Numbered from the stretch's first letter, positions 1 to 11,755 are shown. The stretch is DNA of 64,000 bases from Akanthomyces muscarius (GCF_028009165.1 NC_079245.1:3410001-3474000), one strand, 5' to 3'. Notes: a model not told the origin generated them from the letters alone. Program-made: numbers and translations.

Positions 1-22
1 GAGTCTAGCGTGGTGACAACAG

Positions 23-59
23 GTACCAGTAGTCGATTGGCTGCCACAGCTACTGGTAC
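23..59. repeat. Short inverted repeat (GTACCAGTAG / CTACTGGTAC)
   Basis: Two perfect 10-bp arms are separated by 17 nt and could form a hairpin. The core TACTGGTA recurs at several other non-coding sites in the window (for example 2098-2105, 26337-26344, 26968-26975, 49490-49497). Confidence 0.7.
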
Positions 60-1606
60 TCTTGACTCTTGACTCCTCCGTACCTGTCTGGGTCCTTTTT
101 GCACGGGCTGCCTGCATCTACCTAGTCCGGGGTCTCTACGGCGGTGGGCTTCAGCGGCCCCATCATCGGCGAGTCGAGGTTGCGGTCGTTGTGGCTCCAA
201 ACGCCCCAGAAGAGCAGCGTGTCTAGGCCCCAAAACGGCGTTCGGGCGGGTAAGCCTGGAACTAAACATGGCGGGCGGGCAGGGTTTATTTTATTTTACT
301 TCATCTTTATTTTAATTTTCTCTTACCAGTACTGTTTTCATCGGCGGCCATCACCCCGCACGTGCAGCGTGCATGACTTGTGTTCTAAATGCAATTGCAG
401 GCGGACAATGGATCCAGCGGGCTGCTAAGGTACCACTGCAAGGCACGCTGGCTGGGTCGCTGTAGGTACATGCCGTATCCACCACCCCTCGGCTGCCCCA
501 AGTAGCGGTGCGGTGCCGGATAGCGCCCAACGGTGAGCCGGGATTGAAATACGAAACAAAAAATGAAAGATAAAAATAAGTTTTCTTGTCAAGATCGGAT
601 ACGCAAGACTGGGGCGAACCTCGCATCTCGCCGCCTACAATGTGGACTTCAAACAGTGGCAGCTGCTGCCGAGCATGTCGCCTGAAGCAAAGTGACGCAC
701 ATCTGGTTCGGAGCACCCGAATGCCCACGAAGCCTTTGCCTCCACCTCTCAGCGACCTCTGTGCAATGGGTAAAATGTCAATGAGCTTGCCACGATAAAA
801 AGAGAGCGGCGAGAAAAGAACAATGGGCGAATTGCATCTACAGTACGGAGTAATCCGTAGCAAACTTGACAACACTAGTCGAGTAGCAGACCAAGCTGCG
901 CCACAGCTCCCGTGGCGGAAAAGCCTTCTGTTTATTCCAGCATACAGAGTACATCTCAGACAATTGGCCATAACTAAGCCAGCCAACGATGCACCGTGCG
1001 CCCTGCTCAGTAGCAATAACTACATATTTGGCCATTTCAATTACTCGAATACGCTCGTCAGCGACTTTTGTCGCGCCCTGCCAATGGCGTGCCATGGAAC
1101 AGATGCAATTTCCCAGCGCCTCCGGCCGGGCTTACGTCCCCTGTAGCCAGCCCGGCAAGGCAGCCTTGGCATCAACTGTTAGCCTCATGTCGATACGATG
1201 CGGCCGAAACAAACACATTGCTCGCTAGCAGCAGGCCTCGAGGAAATACGACTCTCATTAGTCTCCCATCACCGACGTTGTATTACATGTACAAGCCGCG
1301 GCTAATAAAAGCAAGCAAGACAGCCTTTTCGGCCTCTCCTCTCGGAGTTGAGCCCATCCACCCATCGCCAGATCAACCAGTCGTCTTGCTGGCATGGCAC
1401 GGAGCATAAAAAAGACGCTGGTGTGAGACACCATCTTGGAGCCTTGCCGCTCCCATTGGCTGCGATCGAGAGACATGAGAGGCAACGATGGGCGGGACGG
1501 GGTGGTTAGCTGTGCCAGGTCTTTATTTCCAGGCTTGGCGCGGCAAACCCTCGTCCGGGCCCTTTTTATTACATTTTCAACAAACAAGCTCTCGCCCATA
1601 TTTCGG

Positions 1607-1610
<4 letters not shown>

Positions 1611-1637
<27 letters not shown>
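1611..1637. repeat. (TC)n microsatellite
   Basis: An uninterrupted TC dinucleotide run of 27 nt in non-coding DNA. Confidence 0.95.
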
Positions 1638-3324
1638 GGACTAACTTATTATGGGCAGCGGTCCGCCAGCCTCAACAGGATGCAGGTGAGGTCCCAGCAA
1701 AGCCAGGATGAGCTGGGTCGTGTGTTGTTACATGCGCGTTGCAACACTGACTAGCTGCATGACGGGAAGGGGGTCGAATCACCGACGCCAAGCAATCTTT
1801 TCTAGTCGTGAGAAGTTCCGGAAAATTACAACCCAAACTAAAATACCCTGTTGATGTTTTCATTCTCGTTGGGAGAACAATCGAGCTGCGAGATATCTCA
1901 TCTCAGGATGGCAGATCATCCCCACGCCAATCTCTCCATTGGCGTCGGCCACTGTCTCGCGGCCACGACCCTCCCTGCCTGATTCTGGCAAGACGGAATT
2001 AAACCTGCATGCATTATCCTACGGCTATGCCCCATGATCCATACAAGCTTGGTGTGCTGTGTTATTCTCATTGCCGTGGTCGCTGGGATACTGCCAGTAC
2101 TGGTAGCCTCCAGTGGCTTTTTCTTCCATGGCTTGCGCGACCGTGTATCATGTGCGGTCGTATTTTGCAGCCTAGCACAACGCCTCACTGAGGCAAGGCC
2201 GCTGCAGTTGCATGGACAAGTATCATGTGTCGCGTCGATAGTCGATGTCAGCCTGCCACAGCCGGCGACTCTACCCGTCCTCCCGTCTCATCTGTGGCAT
2301 GTGGCCGGGCAGCCACGCAGGGCAAATATGTCCGTGGTTGGCAGTCGCCGGTCTCGTGAGACGATGGGCTGTGCATGTACCTGCATCGGGTCTTTCTAGA
2401 TGTAAAAATAGGACATGAATCTTTCGCAAGTTTTTGTTTTCTTTTCAGTCAGCGTGCTGTACTGTCTTGGAGTTCACAGCTGGGACGGTGCGAGCTTTTG
2501 TTCGGCAGGCGAGGCGGAGATACGACTTTTAAATCCAGATTTAGCCGCCTGACTGACGGTCTTCATACTTGAGTCTTTAATATGGCTCGATCTCCATGGT
2601 AGATTGGGCATCTCCACCTGAAACGTACCGTCAACGAGATTTGTAGCAATTGCCGACGACTTAATACCGAACACTAGCTGATCGTTACAGCGCGTCGTAA
2701 AATCGTTAACAGCTGCAATATCTTTATTAATGAGTAGCCAAAATCGTTCCAAATAACGTAAATTGCTACGGAAGTACGGAACCGCAGATAACCAACTCGG
2801 CAGCCCGAGACGTGGTAGGGGCAGCCGGCGTCCAAATCGTACAGGGTAGCCGTCTGAGCAGCCTCAACGCCAAGCTCTCGGGGAATGGCGGCGCCGCCCC
2901 TCATCATCGAGGGCCGCGATATTCTCCCAAAATGCCCTCACCGTCACAGTCATTCGGTGGAGAAATATTCGGACATACGAACTTATTTACGGCAAAAGAC
3001 CTTGGTGGTCAACATGAACCGCTCTGTGTCATTACAAAGCAAAATTCCCCCGTGTCCATCTGCCCCTCATCCACTCAGAGCTCACACGTCAACGACGTCC
3101 CCCGCACCATGGTGGGGGAGCACAACTGCCACCCATGAGAGCGACGGCCAGCTTCATCATCGATTGGAGCCTACTAGTTCGGCTTAAAAGACTGCCGTCG
3201 GCTACGTTTCCCGCTGCTTTCTCCTACTTCGTAGTCCCTGACTTCTCCTTGACTTTACACAAGCACAGTCGCACGACACAGCATACCCAAACCAGACGAT
3301 CCTCCTCCACGGTACAAAAGCACA

Positions 3325-4486
3325 ATGTCAAAACCAGATGATCTCCCTCCCATGCAGTACCGCTTTCTCGGAAAGTCGGGCCTGCAAGTATCTGCCATCT
3401 CGCTCGGCGGATGGCTCACGTACGGTGGCCACGTTGACCGCGGTATGCAATGATACCCTCTCCAGATGCATCCAATTTATCTCGCATACTGACTGCAACA
3501 CAGAGGGTACCTATGCCTGCATGAAGGCTGCATACGACTGCGGCGTCAACTTTTTCGACTGCGCCGAGGTGTATGCCGGCGGCGAGAGCGAAAAGGTCAT
3601 GGGCGAGGCCATTAAAAAGTACGGCTGGAAGAGAAACGACCTCGTCATCTCTACCAAGGTGCGCATCAACCGCCCCCATCCTCGTGTACGCTGCTCCCCG
3701 ACTAACACTATTGCGCAGATCTACTGGGGCGCCGCCTTTGGCGACAACCCCGTCAACAACAAGGGCCTGTCGCGCAAGCACATCATCGAGGGCGTCGACG
3801 CCTCCCTCAAGCGTCTCGAGCTCGACTACGTCGACCTCATCTACGCGCACCGCGCCGACCGCCAGACGCCCATGGAAGAGACGGTGCGCGCCTTCAACCA
3901 CGTCATCAACACCGGCAAGGCGCTCTACTGGGGCACGTCCGAGTGGCGCGCCGACGAGATTGCGCAGGCGCACCGCGTCGCCGACCGCCTGGGCCTCATC
4001 GGCCCCATCATGGAGCAGCCGGCCTACAACATGCTGGACCGGGCCAAGGTCGAGGGCGAGTTTGCGCTGCTCTACCGCGAGCCGGGCCTCGGCCTCACCG
4101 TCTTCTCCCCGATGAAGCAGGGCATCCTCTCGGGCAAGTACAAGGACGGCGTGCCCGACGACTCGCGCTTCGCCCAGACCGGCGTCCAGTACATTGCCGG
4201 CTACTGGAAGCGCGTCGGCAAGGAGGGTTGGGACAAGGTCATTGCCCAGGTCAACCAGCTGCAGCCCATTGCCGACCGCCTCGGCGTCAAGATGAGCACC
4301 CTCGCGCTCGCCTGGGTACTGCGCAACCCGAACGTCAGCTCTGCGATTACGGGCGCCAGCGGGCCCGAGCAGGTGTATGAGAATGTGCGCGCGGTTGCGG
4401 CCGTCGAGAAGCTGACGCCGGAGATAATGGCCGAGATTGATGAGATTCTCAACAACAAGCCTCCCACGATTAACGAGAGAGAGTAA
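3325..4486 (+). CDS. Aldo/keto reductase, Kv-channel beta-subunit type (AKR6-like)
   Basis: NADPH-dependent oxidoreductase with a TIM-barrel fold, 346 aa, probably cytosolic. Exons are 3325-3442, 3504-3658 and 3719-4486. The 61-nt first intron shifts frame; the 60-nt second intron is in frame and has a CTAAC branch site. The start MSKPDDLPP was chosen because the N-terminal beta-hairpin and GKSGLQVSAISLGGW follow directly. The catalytic tetrad is visible: Asp58 and Tyr63 (FFDCAEVYAGG), Lys91 (STK|IYWG, split by intron 2) and His135 (YAHRAD). The C-terminal cofactor segment ITGASGPEQVYENV is intact, and the length matches Kv-beta-like AKRs. The physiological substrate cannot be read from sequence. 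No channel alpha subunit lies nearby; the Trk gene at 56 kb is unrelated to Kv channels. Confidence 0.95.
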
Positions 4487-4874
4487 AAGAGGCAATGCGA
4501 TAGAATAAATGAATTGTGAATAAGTGCTCGTCTATAGCGTCCAAAAGCGGCCTTCAATATACTGCTAAATGTGTAAGCCTGGTGCGTTTGTTGTGTGTGT
4601 GTGTGTGTGTATAAATGATGGCTGTCGATGCCAGCACCGTCAGGTGTCGCATCTTGCTAAATCATTGGCGCTGAGACTGTATCATTTATATGCAGCATAT
4701 TTTTCTCAAAATCGAGGTTCTGCTTTTCTCTACACAGTCATCGAGACTGATATTCTGGTGTACTTTTTCAGATCAGGTTGGCCACGACACTGAAAGCTAC
4801 TCCACAGTCACCACCAAGTGTCACCAACCGTCCACTTGCACCTCGCAACGTTCAGCAAAGCAACGACAGCTACC
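4487..4874. other. Intergenic spacer with (GT)n tract
   Basis: Holds the 3' region of the reductase, a GT dinucleotide run at 4592-4610, and the upstream region of the next plus-strand gene. No coding signal was seen. Confidence 0.6.
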
Positions 4875-6166
4875 ATGGCGCGTATCGACCGTTTTGTATG
4901 TGCGCTGCGACACGTACAAGACTTAGTTTTGCTATGTCTCATCGTCGCAGCTCTGGTGGCGGCCAGAGACGATAGCGGCGGTGTTGATCCGCGTCCCGCG
5001 ATTGGCTTCCATCTCGGCCAGTCGTATGGGTATCACCACTCCTCTGACCCATCTGCCCTTCCCCTCTTATGCTAATACACACCATAGCACAGCAGCAGCC
5101 CATCTAGCCAACGGCACTGTCATTGAACTCGCCAAGGTCGACGGCAGCCCTGCCTACCGCGCCTTTATGCAGCACGAGCTCCTCCGGCAGCAGGACTCTG
5201 ATCTCTTCGCCGCTCCGCCGCGGACGCCGGCCACTCGTGCGCAGCTCGCGTGGCTGCTCAATGAATACCTCGGCTTCGAAGACGAGGCAGAGGTGCTGGC
5301 CGTGATGCTGCGCGCGCTGCGCACCGCGTCCGAGGAGGCCCTGGGCGCCGAGCCGCTGCCTGCCACCGTCGTCCTTGGTGCGCCGTACATGCGCGCGTGG
5401 CAGGACGAGGAGACGAGCGACAGGAGCATCGTGGCTCGGGCCCGGCGCCTGGCGGGCCTCCCGCACATCCAAGTCCAAAACATGGACCCCGTATACCTCG
5501 CCGAGGCGCACGCGGTCTTGGCCGCGAATGGGCAGGAGCTATGCCAGCACCGACGCTGCTACGGATCTTTGCTGTCAAAGCAGGATCCTTTTAGACGCGA
5601 GGTAATCTACCTAATTAGGTATGTCAACGCTAATTAATACGCTTCTCCTCTCGCTAACACGCAGCAGCCTCACAGACCAGTCCCTATACACGTCATTCCA
5701 GCTTGCCACCTGCTACTTCCTCACACCCGTCGGCGGCCGTCTAGGCACTATTAATCCTGATTTCGGACTGCGGAAACAGGACCACACATTTAGCAGAGAC
5801 GACGACTTCTGGTACGAGTTTGAGGAGTACGTGGTGGCGCGCTGGGTAGACCATGCTGCTGACGGAGACAACTACCGCGGCAGCTACACGGTGCTTCTGG
5901 CGGGCGAGGGCGCCGACGATGCAAAATTTCAGCGCGCTGTGGAAAAAGCCATGGCGCGCATCGCGGTCGGCTCACCCGATGCAGAAAGGGAGACGGGACC
6001 GCCGCCGAGGGTGAGTCTGCTGGTCTCGCAGGATCCGAGCTTTGCGGCCGCACGGGGCGTAGCGCTCTGGCGGCGAACCATGATGGACGGCAAGTACTGT
6101 GCAGACTTTGATGAGCCTGCGGGTTGGGAAGAGGATGAGGGGGACGTGTACCGCGATGAACTTTAG
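4875..6166 (+). CDS. Divergent Hsp70/actin-like ATPase-fold protein, secretory, C-terminal RDEL
   Basis: Unfamiliar protein of about 395 aa. Likely exons are 4875-5029, 5088-5618 and 5665-6166; the first donor (5024 or 5030) and last acceptor (5664 or 5667) each have an in-frame alternative. An N-terminal hydrophobic stretch (LVLLCLIVAALVAA) looks like a signal peptide or anchor. It is followed by AIGFHLGQSYG, which resembles the first phosphate loop of Hsp70 (IGIDLGTTYS). A later segment (LPATVVLGAPYMRAW then RLAGL) resembles the connecting region of fungal Hsp70-like proteins. Downstream Hsp70 motifs are weak and no substrate-binding domain is apparent. The frame ends in Tyr-Arg-Asp-Glu-Leu-stop, a KDEL-type ER-retrieval signal. 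I infer an ER-lumenal protein of unknown function. The ATPase-fold call is tentative; the gene itself is well supported by its frame and introns. Confidence 0.65.
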
Positions 6167-6924
6167 GCAATCTGCCCGCCAAGACATGCTACCATTGGCT
6201 CGAGAATATGCAAGACCGTCGGGACGTGGGCGGCCGGGGCGTGTCTCGGGGCCTCTGGTCGGCATGCCCGGCGCCGACTTGCGTCTAGCTGTACGTCTTG
6301 CAGTCCACGTCGGCGCGATTGCGTCCAAAGCGACCGGTCCTTCAAGCCGGCCTGTTCCAGATCCGCGGCCGGGACAAGTGCCGCATTTAAAGGATCGTAG
6401 AGACTGTAGAGACTGTCAAGTTGTGAAAATCAAACATGCCGTGCGAGCATGGCATCTGTAACGCACTGTCTGGCTGATTATCGCTTGCGGCCGCCACCAC
6501 GATGTGATATCATGTCTCGAGATTCTGATGCACTATTCGTAGCTCCAGCGGCTCGCGCGTGTCCAATACCAAGACGGGCTATAACGCGCTGTGTTGTGCC
6601 AGTACTACTGTAGGCGGCGAACCATCACTCACACGTCGAACCGGTCAAGAAAGGACCGGCGAGTAATTCCGATCGCTATATATGGATTAAAAAAAGGTTC
6701 ACATAGCTAGATCATGATCCTGTGCCACGGCCCGCACACACAGCATTAGGGCCCTAGTGTAGTCCCATCGCCGTGCATCCGGCGCAGGCTCGTAACCTGG
6801 CACTTACACGAACCGTCAAGAGCTTGCAACTCCGGCGCCAATTCATCAAGACAAGTTTTCATTTCCATCCACTTTTTTCCGTCCTCCCTCTTCATCAACT
6901 TCTTACAGAGAATACGTCACAAAC
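6167..6924. other. Intergenic region, nothing recognised
   Basis: Contains short shadow frames only. The 3' part is pyrimidine-rich leader of the nitronate monooxygenase gene. Confidence 0.6.
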
Positions 6925-8344
6925 ATGGCACCTTCCAAGCTACAAGAATGGTTTCCCTGGACCGCGGCGCCCGTCATCATCAACGGGCCCATGATTGGCG
7001 TCGCCTGCCCTAAGCTCGCCTCTGAGGTGAGCAAAGCGGGTGGCATCGGTACGCATATTCCCCCTCCCCATTCTACTCTTGATCGCGGTTTCATACTCAC
7101 GCAGGGAAAAAAAAAAGGCTTCATCTCCTCCCTCGTCAACGTTGACAAGGGCTCTGCGGAAGTCACCAAGGCCCAGGACAGCCTCGCCGAGGTGCGGCAG
7201 CTCCTCGGCCAGCAAGGTGCCGACGGTCCCGTGCACGCGGGCATGAGCTGCATCACCGGCCACGAGAGCATCGCGCAGTTTGCCGACACGGTGCTCCCCG
7301 TGGTCGCCGCCCAGCGGCCCGCGGCGCTGTGGCTCTTTGCGCCCGACGGCGAGGTCAAGCCGCATGCCGCCATTGTCGCCGCCGTGCGGGAGCTCGGCCC
7401 GGACCGTCCGCGCGTGTTTGTGCAGGTCGGCAACGTGGCGGCCGCGCGCGAGGCCGTCGCGGACGGCGCGGACGTGGTCGTCTGCCAGGGCATCGACGCG
7501 GGCGGGCACCAGTTCCGCAAGGGCATGGGCGTCATCAGCTTCGTGCCCGAGGTGCGGAGGATGCTGGACGAGGAGTTTGCGGACAGGGACGTGGCGCTGG
7601 TGGCGGCGGGCGGCATCGTCAACGGGAAAGGCGTGGCTGCGGCGCTGGCTCTCGGTATTGTCCCCCCCCCCCCCCCCCCCCCCCCCCAGAATCAGTTTTG
7701 AGGTTTTCTTTTCTGATTCTTCCTTCTGACTGAATTACTAGGCGCCGATGGTGTGGTCATGGGCACCAGGGTGAGCACATCTACAGAGGCCCGTGTCACA
7801 GCGCAACGCACTGACGGGTCATTAGTTTACCGTGGCGGATGAGTCGATATATCCCGATTTTCGCAAGGCGCAGGTCCTCCAGACCACCGACGGCGGTTCA
7901 TCTACATTCAAGTAACGTCTACCACAACCCATATGTGTATGTATTCATATGCTGCCAGGAACGCTGACGCCCAGCCTAACTACTAGGTCGCCGTTCAACG
8001 ACCAGATCAACAACAGCAAGCTCTGGGGCCCTCTTTACGACGGGCGCGCCATCATCTCCGAGATCCACGAGAGGTTCCTCGCCGGCGGCACGCTGGACGA
8101 GTGCCAGGCGGCGCTGAAGCAGGTGTCGCCGCCCGAGGAGGCGGCCAAGCTGGTCAACACGTGGGCGTAAGCGAAAAACAACAAAGCATTGCGCTGCTGG
8201 TGTGATGCATGTGCTGACAATCTTGATACATTTAGAGGAACGGGAGTCGGATTGGTGAGGACAGGAGGCCCGGCCGGCAAGATTGTGGAAGAGATTCGTC
8301 GCGAGACCAAGGAGACGATTCAGTCGCTGGCCGGGCTAGTGTAG
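6925..8344 (+). CDS. Nitronate monooxygenase (2-nitropropane dioxygenase family)
   Basis: FMN-dependent oxidation of alkyl nitronates such as propionate-3-nitronate, a detoxification role. Six exons encode 354 aa: 6925-7048, 7118-7654, 7742-7770, 7826-7911, 7987-8166 and 8236-8344. Family hallmarks are the N-terminal PVIINGPMIGVACPKLA, the SKAGGIG turn, FVQVGNVAAAREAV, the active-site segment CQGIDAGGHQ with the presumed catalytic His172, and the phosphate-binding VAAGGIVNGKG and DGVVMGTR strands. Introns 2-5 have ordinary borders. Intron 1 must end at a non-preferred AAG (7115-7117) after a run of ten A to stay in frame; the nearer CAG at 7102-7104 would break it. Intron 2 carries 26 consecutive C. 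Such homopolymers are also where sequencing errors collect. Confidence 0.9.
7662..7687. repeat. Poly(C) tract, 26 nt, inside intron 2 of the nitronate monooxygenase gene
   Basis: An uninterrupted C run a few bases after the intron donor. It lies wholly in the intron, so length change would not affect the frame. Confidence 0.9.
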
Positions 8345-8708
8345 CGCAGGACATTACGTCACATGTGCTGCCAAGAGTCGATGAGTTCGCAATGAGGGAG
8401 CATCACCAACCAATTCACAGTCGCAAATAGCTCACAAGCACAAGAGTTCAGGTGGGAAGTAATCGTCTCAAATTCTATCATGATTCTTTCCTTCCCCAAG
8501 CAGCACTATCCCAGGAGAAATGCTTCTATGGTACATTGAACAGGTGTAACGCTTGCGAACCTCCATACAAGAAGTCCGCCAACAAGCCCGCTCGGGCGTT
8601 TTGTAAAGATTTCCGTCACATATTTCGGCGTTGTATCATGCATTAAAATAGTAACAGGGGTTCAAGACGTGGGCGTTTTTCTGTGCGTTTACTGTAAAGC
8701 GAAATGAT
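8345..8708. other. Convergent intergenic spacer
   Basis: The 3' regions of the nitronate monooxygenase (plus) and SCP2 (minus) genes meet here. No coding signal was seen. Confidence 0.6.
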
Positions 8709-9317
8709 TTACAGCTTAGCCTTGGACTGAGCCTTCTTCAGGATGGGCTCCATCTTGTTGGCCTTCATGACGTCGCCCTTGATCTTGAGCTTGCCGGACA
8801 TGAAGAGGCGCTGAGCGTTGGCCTTGCCGGCGGCGAGCTCGCCAAAGTCCTTGTCGGAGAGGGAGAGGGTGACTGTGGGCGGAAAACGGGTCAGTGTGCC
8901 GTAGGAAATAGAAGGGAGAGAGAGAGAGAGAGAGAGAACTAACCAGTGGGCTTCTCGCCGAGACCCTTGGAGACCTTGCCCTCCTTCTTGAGGTCGAGGT
9001 TCCAGCTCTCCGTCTCGCCGGCCGTGTTCTTGAGGGTAAAGGCAAAGACGGCGCCGCCCTGCTTGATGGCGTCCTGGCGGTCCGAGTCGCTGGCCAGAGC
9101 CTGGTTGATCTGGTCAAAGGCGGCGGAGGCGGGGAACTTGGCTGTTGGGATTCAGTCAGCATATATGCGTCTTCGTCGTTTCCTGGCAGAGCTTCGTCGA
9201 GATCGGAGCGCGCGCCGCCTGGCATTTTTCGGCCTCGGCTAGCAAACGCAAACGGGTTGGGGGAATCAAGGGAAGGTAGTAGCTTGGGGGGGAATACGTA
9301 CAGTCGGCGACAGACAT
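8709..9317 (-). CDS. SCP2 sterol-carrier/lipid-transfer domain protein, peroxisomal
   Basis: Single-domain SCP2 protein, 125 aa, that binds fatty acyl-CoAs or sterols. On the minus strand the exons are 9317-9302 (only 16 nt), 9141-8944 and 8872-8709. Together they give one frame from MSVAD through KFPASAAFDQINQAL, the SCP2 strand segment QGGAVFAFTLKN, LTLSLSDKDFGELAAGK and FMSGKLKIKGDVMKA. The C-terminus is Ala-Lys-Leu, a type-1 peroxisomal targeting signal, so it probably acts in the peroxisome matrix, for example supporting beta-oxidation. The length is right for stand-alone fungal SCP2 proteins. Intron 2 contains a CT/GA microsatellite (8916-8937). Confidence 0.93.
8916..8937. repeat. (GA)n microsatellite in intron 2 of the SCP2 gene
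   Basis: GA dinucleotide run of about 22 nt lying wholly within the intron. A second, interrupted GA-rich tract lies upstream of the gene around 9390-9411. Confidence 0.85.
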
Positions 9318-10690
9318 GATGAAGGATTGGATCGGGGGGTATCAAAAAAAATAAGAGAAGTTGATTTGATAGATGGATGGGATGGAGGAGAAGAGAAGAG
9401 AGAGAGAGAGAATGGTAGAGGGGTCTCTGGAGCTTTATGAAATGCGTCTGCTCGGCTCGGCCACGCATGTGATGGGAACCTCGGCCGGCCAGCCAAAGCC
9501 AAAGCCAATTCTTCTTTTAGCTGGGCTGGGGGAGTGGGTCGTGAGGAGGTCACTAGTGACTACCTACCTACCTTGCCGTACGCATACTGAGTAGCATGCT
9601 CCGGACTCCGTACCTACAGCGCTCTACTCCCAAAGCCTGTGCCCCAAGATCCCCCCTACCTACCGTGTGCGGAGAAGCCCGCCCAGCGCGCTGCAAATTC
9701 ACAGAACCCAGCGGCCACAGCGTCCGTCCCCAAGCTTTGTGCTCTCCCCACAGCGAGGCTTTCGTTTCCCCCCCTCACTTTTCGTGCTTCTACGCAGCCC
9801 ATTATGACCAATCAGCGTCCGTATCGACACTGAGCCTCCTCGGTAACTGCCCTGGACGACATAGCCGAAGCTAAGCAATTGGCACACTCATCAACTCCAT
9901 CCCGTGCGCCCCCCAGACTCACCTTTGCAGGTTCCCGGCCCCGTCCCTCTGCTAACTGCTGATATAGGCGACTCTCTTCCCCCGGGGAGGGCGAACGAAC
10001 GGCGCCATCGGTCGATGAGAATGCCCAGGTGGTCCGCTACACCTTCCCCCCACGATAATTTTCATGACGTGATCCCGCTACCACATATGTCTCTTTGTTT
10101 CTGTGCTAAAACTTTTGAAATTCTAGAATTCTCGAAATGCCGTGATGCGCGCAGTCTGCTCCGTAGTTGGAGGACCGTTCTGATGTTTAATTACGCGGCC
10201 GTCAGACGACATCGACGTCTGGCAAGTTGCAAGCGCCGAGGCGTTTACCCCGACAGTAACTTGTGCCTGTTCACCTCGAACGGCCGCCGTCCCGGTACCT
10301 GATTAGCTCAACATGGCACATCTGCATCTTGGGCCCAGGCGGGCCACGGCCGGCACGCACGCGACCAGCATATGATTAGCCGCTAACAACGCTTTGTCTC
10401 GTCTGGATTCAGCTACCCCGGCACTCAGTGTGCCGATTTTTATTTATTTATTTCTTTGGCCGAATTGATCTAGGCACATGCTCCATTGCTCTATTAATAG
10501 TTTTTGTAGATTTCTATGCTAGTGTACAGGTGGCCTCGCAAAGCCTATATTCGTGTGCGGGCGAGGATCCTTTTGAGTGGCGTCTTCACCGCGAGGCCAC
10601 GGCTGTTATAGATGCCATTCCGGCACCGCAAAGTCGCGGTTCTGCGGCCAGTTCTCTTGTCTAGTCATCTCTGTTAGCAACACTGTTTCG
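9318..10690. other. Intergenic region, nothing recognised
   Basis: Promoter side of the SCP2 gene and the 3' side of the LETM1-like gene. It contains short unrelated frames only and an ACTCCGTAC motif near 9604. Confidence 0.6.
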
Positions 10691-11755
10691 TCATGGCCCA
10701 ATCGACTGCAATGTGTCAACGTACCTCGTCATCAGCAACGTCGTCATCCTCCTCCGGCGCTCCGTCAGATCCTCGGCCGCCGTCAGCCGGAGCCAGTCAC
10801 CCAGCCATGTCCGCATCTCCGACTCGCTCTTGCCCAGGACGTCGATGCCGCGCTCCATACACGCGATGCGCAGCTCGTCGACCTCGAGGCCCATAGGCCC
10901 GCCGTCCTCGACCAGATTCTTGTCGTCGCCTTCGAGGAACGCCATGCGCAGCGTGCCCTTGATCGCCCACAGCCCGGGTGGCACGAAGCCCAGCCGATCC
11001 CACATGGCGCCCGACAGGTGCAGGCTGCGCAGCACGTGCTTGCGGGCGAGGGAAGGGGAGACGCGCGGGCTCAGCACGCCGTGTGGGTGCGCCGTCTCCA
11101 GCTCCCGAAAGGCCTGCCGGCGGCGCGTCTCGGCCTTTTCCGCGCTGCCGCGCAGCTGCCGCGGGATGCGGCATGTGTACGGCACGATGCCGTCCACCAG
11201 CATCACCACCAGCGGCGAGAACTCGCCGCAGATGACAAACATGAGCCCAAAGCACGGCAGACGCAGCAGGTCGTGCCGCACACGCCACAGCAGAACCCAG
11301 TCGGCACGCGAAAACGACTTGGGCACCACGTACGGCCGCCACACCGACGGCCGGTCGTCGGCGGGCGTCCGCGCCAGCTTCTCTCGTAGCAGTCGGCGGT
11401 TGGCAAAGACGGCCTTGAGCCCGTTCTTGTAGAACTTGAGATAGCTTTTGCCCAGGTGAAAGAGGTAGGAGGGTGTCGAGTTGTAGGCCTCGCGCTGCAC
11501 TGCTTCCAGCACAGGGGGCCGCGTGGACGCTGGCGGGTTGAGCAACGGGTTAAGGATCTCCTTGCTGCTGCGTAATGCGGCAGGTGGTGTGGTGTGATGT
11601 ACGCTGCGAAATTGTACAGATCGGTGGCGATTCGTGGTGCGGGCGACTCGGGTCGTCGCGAGACCAATGTGGTTGGGGAGGACGGCAAAGTTTCGCGAGA
11701 GCGACAGCGCGCCGGGGCTGTTTGCCCGGCAGCGCCAAGCAAGGCTGGAGCTCAT
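10691..11755 (-). CDS. LETM1-like (LETM1 ribosome-binding domain) mitochondrial protein
   Basis: 354 aa, intronless. The N-terminus is Arg/Ser-rich and lacks acidic residues (MSSSLAWRCRANSPGALSL), as in a mitochondrial presequence. The start at 11755 was preferred over an in-frame upstream Met because the presequence begins there. A conserved block follows: YNSTPSYLFHLGKSYLKFYK, then a hydrophobic membrane segment (LPCFGLMFVICGEFSPLVVM), and a helical C-terminal LETM1 domain with LRIACMERGIDVLG and MRTWLGDWLRL. LETM1 relatives sit in the mitochondrial inner membrane and link cation/proton balance to ribosome attachment. Which of the fungal LETM1 paralogs this is cannot be decided here. It lacks the long coiled-coil/EF-hand tail of animal LETM1. 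Confidence 0.85.
   Translation of the reverse strand: MSSSLAWRCRANSPGALSLSRNFAVLPNHIGLATTRVARTTNRHRSVQFRSVHHTTPPAALRSSKEILNPLLNPPASTRPPVLEAVQREAYNSTPSYLFHLGKSYLKFYKNGLKAVFANRRLLREKLARTPADDRPSVWRPYVVPKSFSRADWVLLWRVRHDLLRLPCFGLMFVICGEFSPLVVMLVDGIVPYTCRIPRQLRGSAEKAETRRRQAFRELETAHPHGVLSPRVSPSLARKHVLRSLHLSGAMWDRLGFVPPGLWAIKGTLRMAFLEGDDKNLVEDGGPMGLEVDELRIACMERGIDVLGKSESEMRTWLGDWLRLTAAEDLTERRRRMTTLLMTRYVDTLQSIGP

Larger units (their letters stand above)
1..3324. other. Intergenic region without a supportable gene
   Basis: Only short, mutually overlapping open frames occur, with no recognisable family and no consistent splice structure. A perfect 10-bp inverted repeat (GTACCAGTAG at 23-32, CTACTGGTAC at 50-59) lies at the left edge, and a CT microsatellite lies at 1611-1637. 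The last few hundred bases are the promoter and 5' leader of the aldo/keto reductase gene. Confidence 0.6.

Noticed and set aside
3416..4495. 359-codon frame antisense to the aldo/keto reductase
   Set aside because: Shadow of a GC-rich gene. It runs across the intron positions of the reductase and has no family features.
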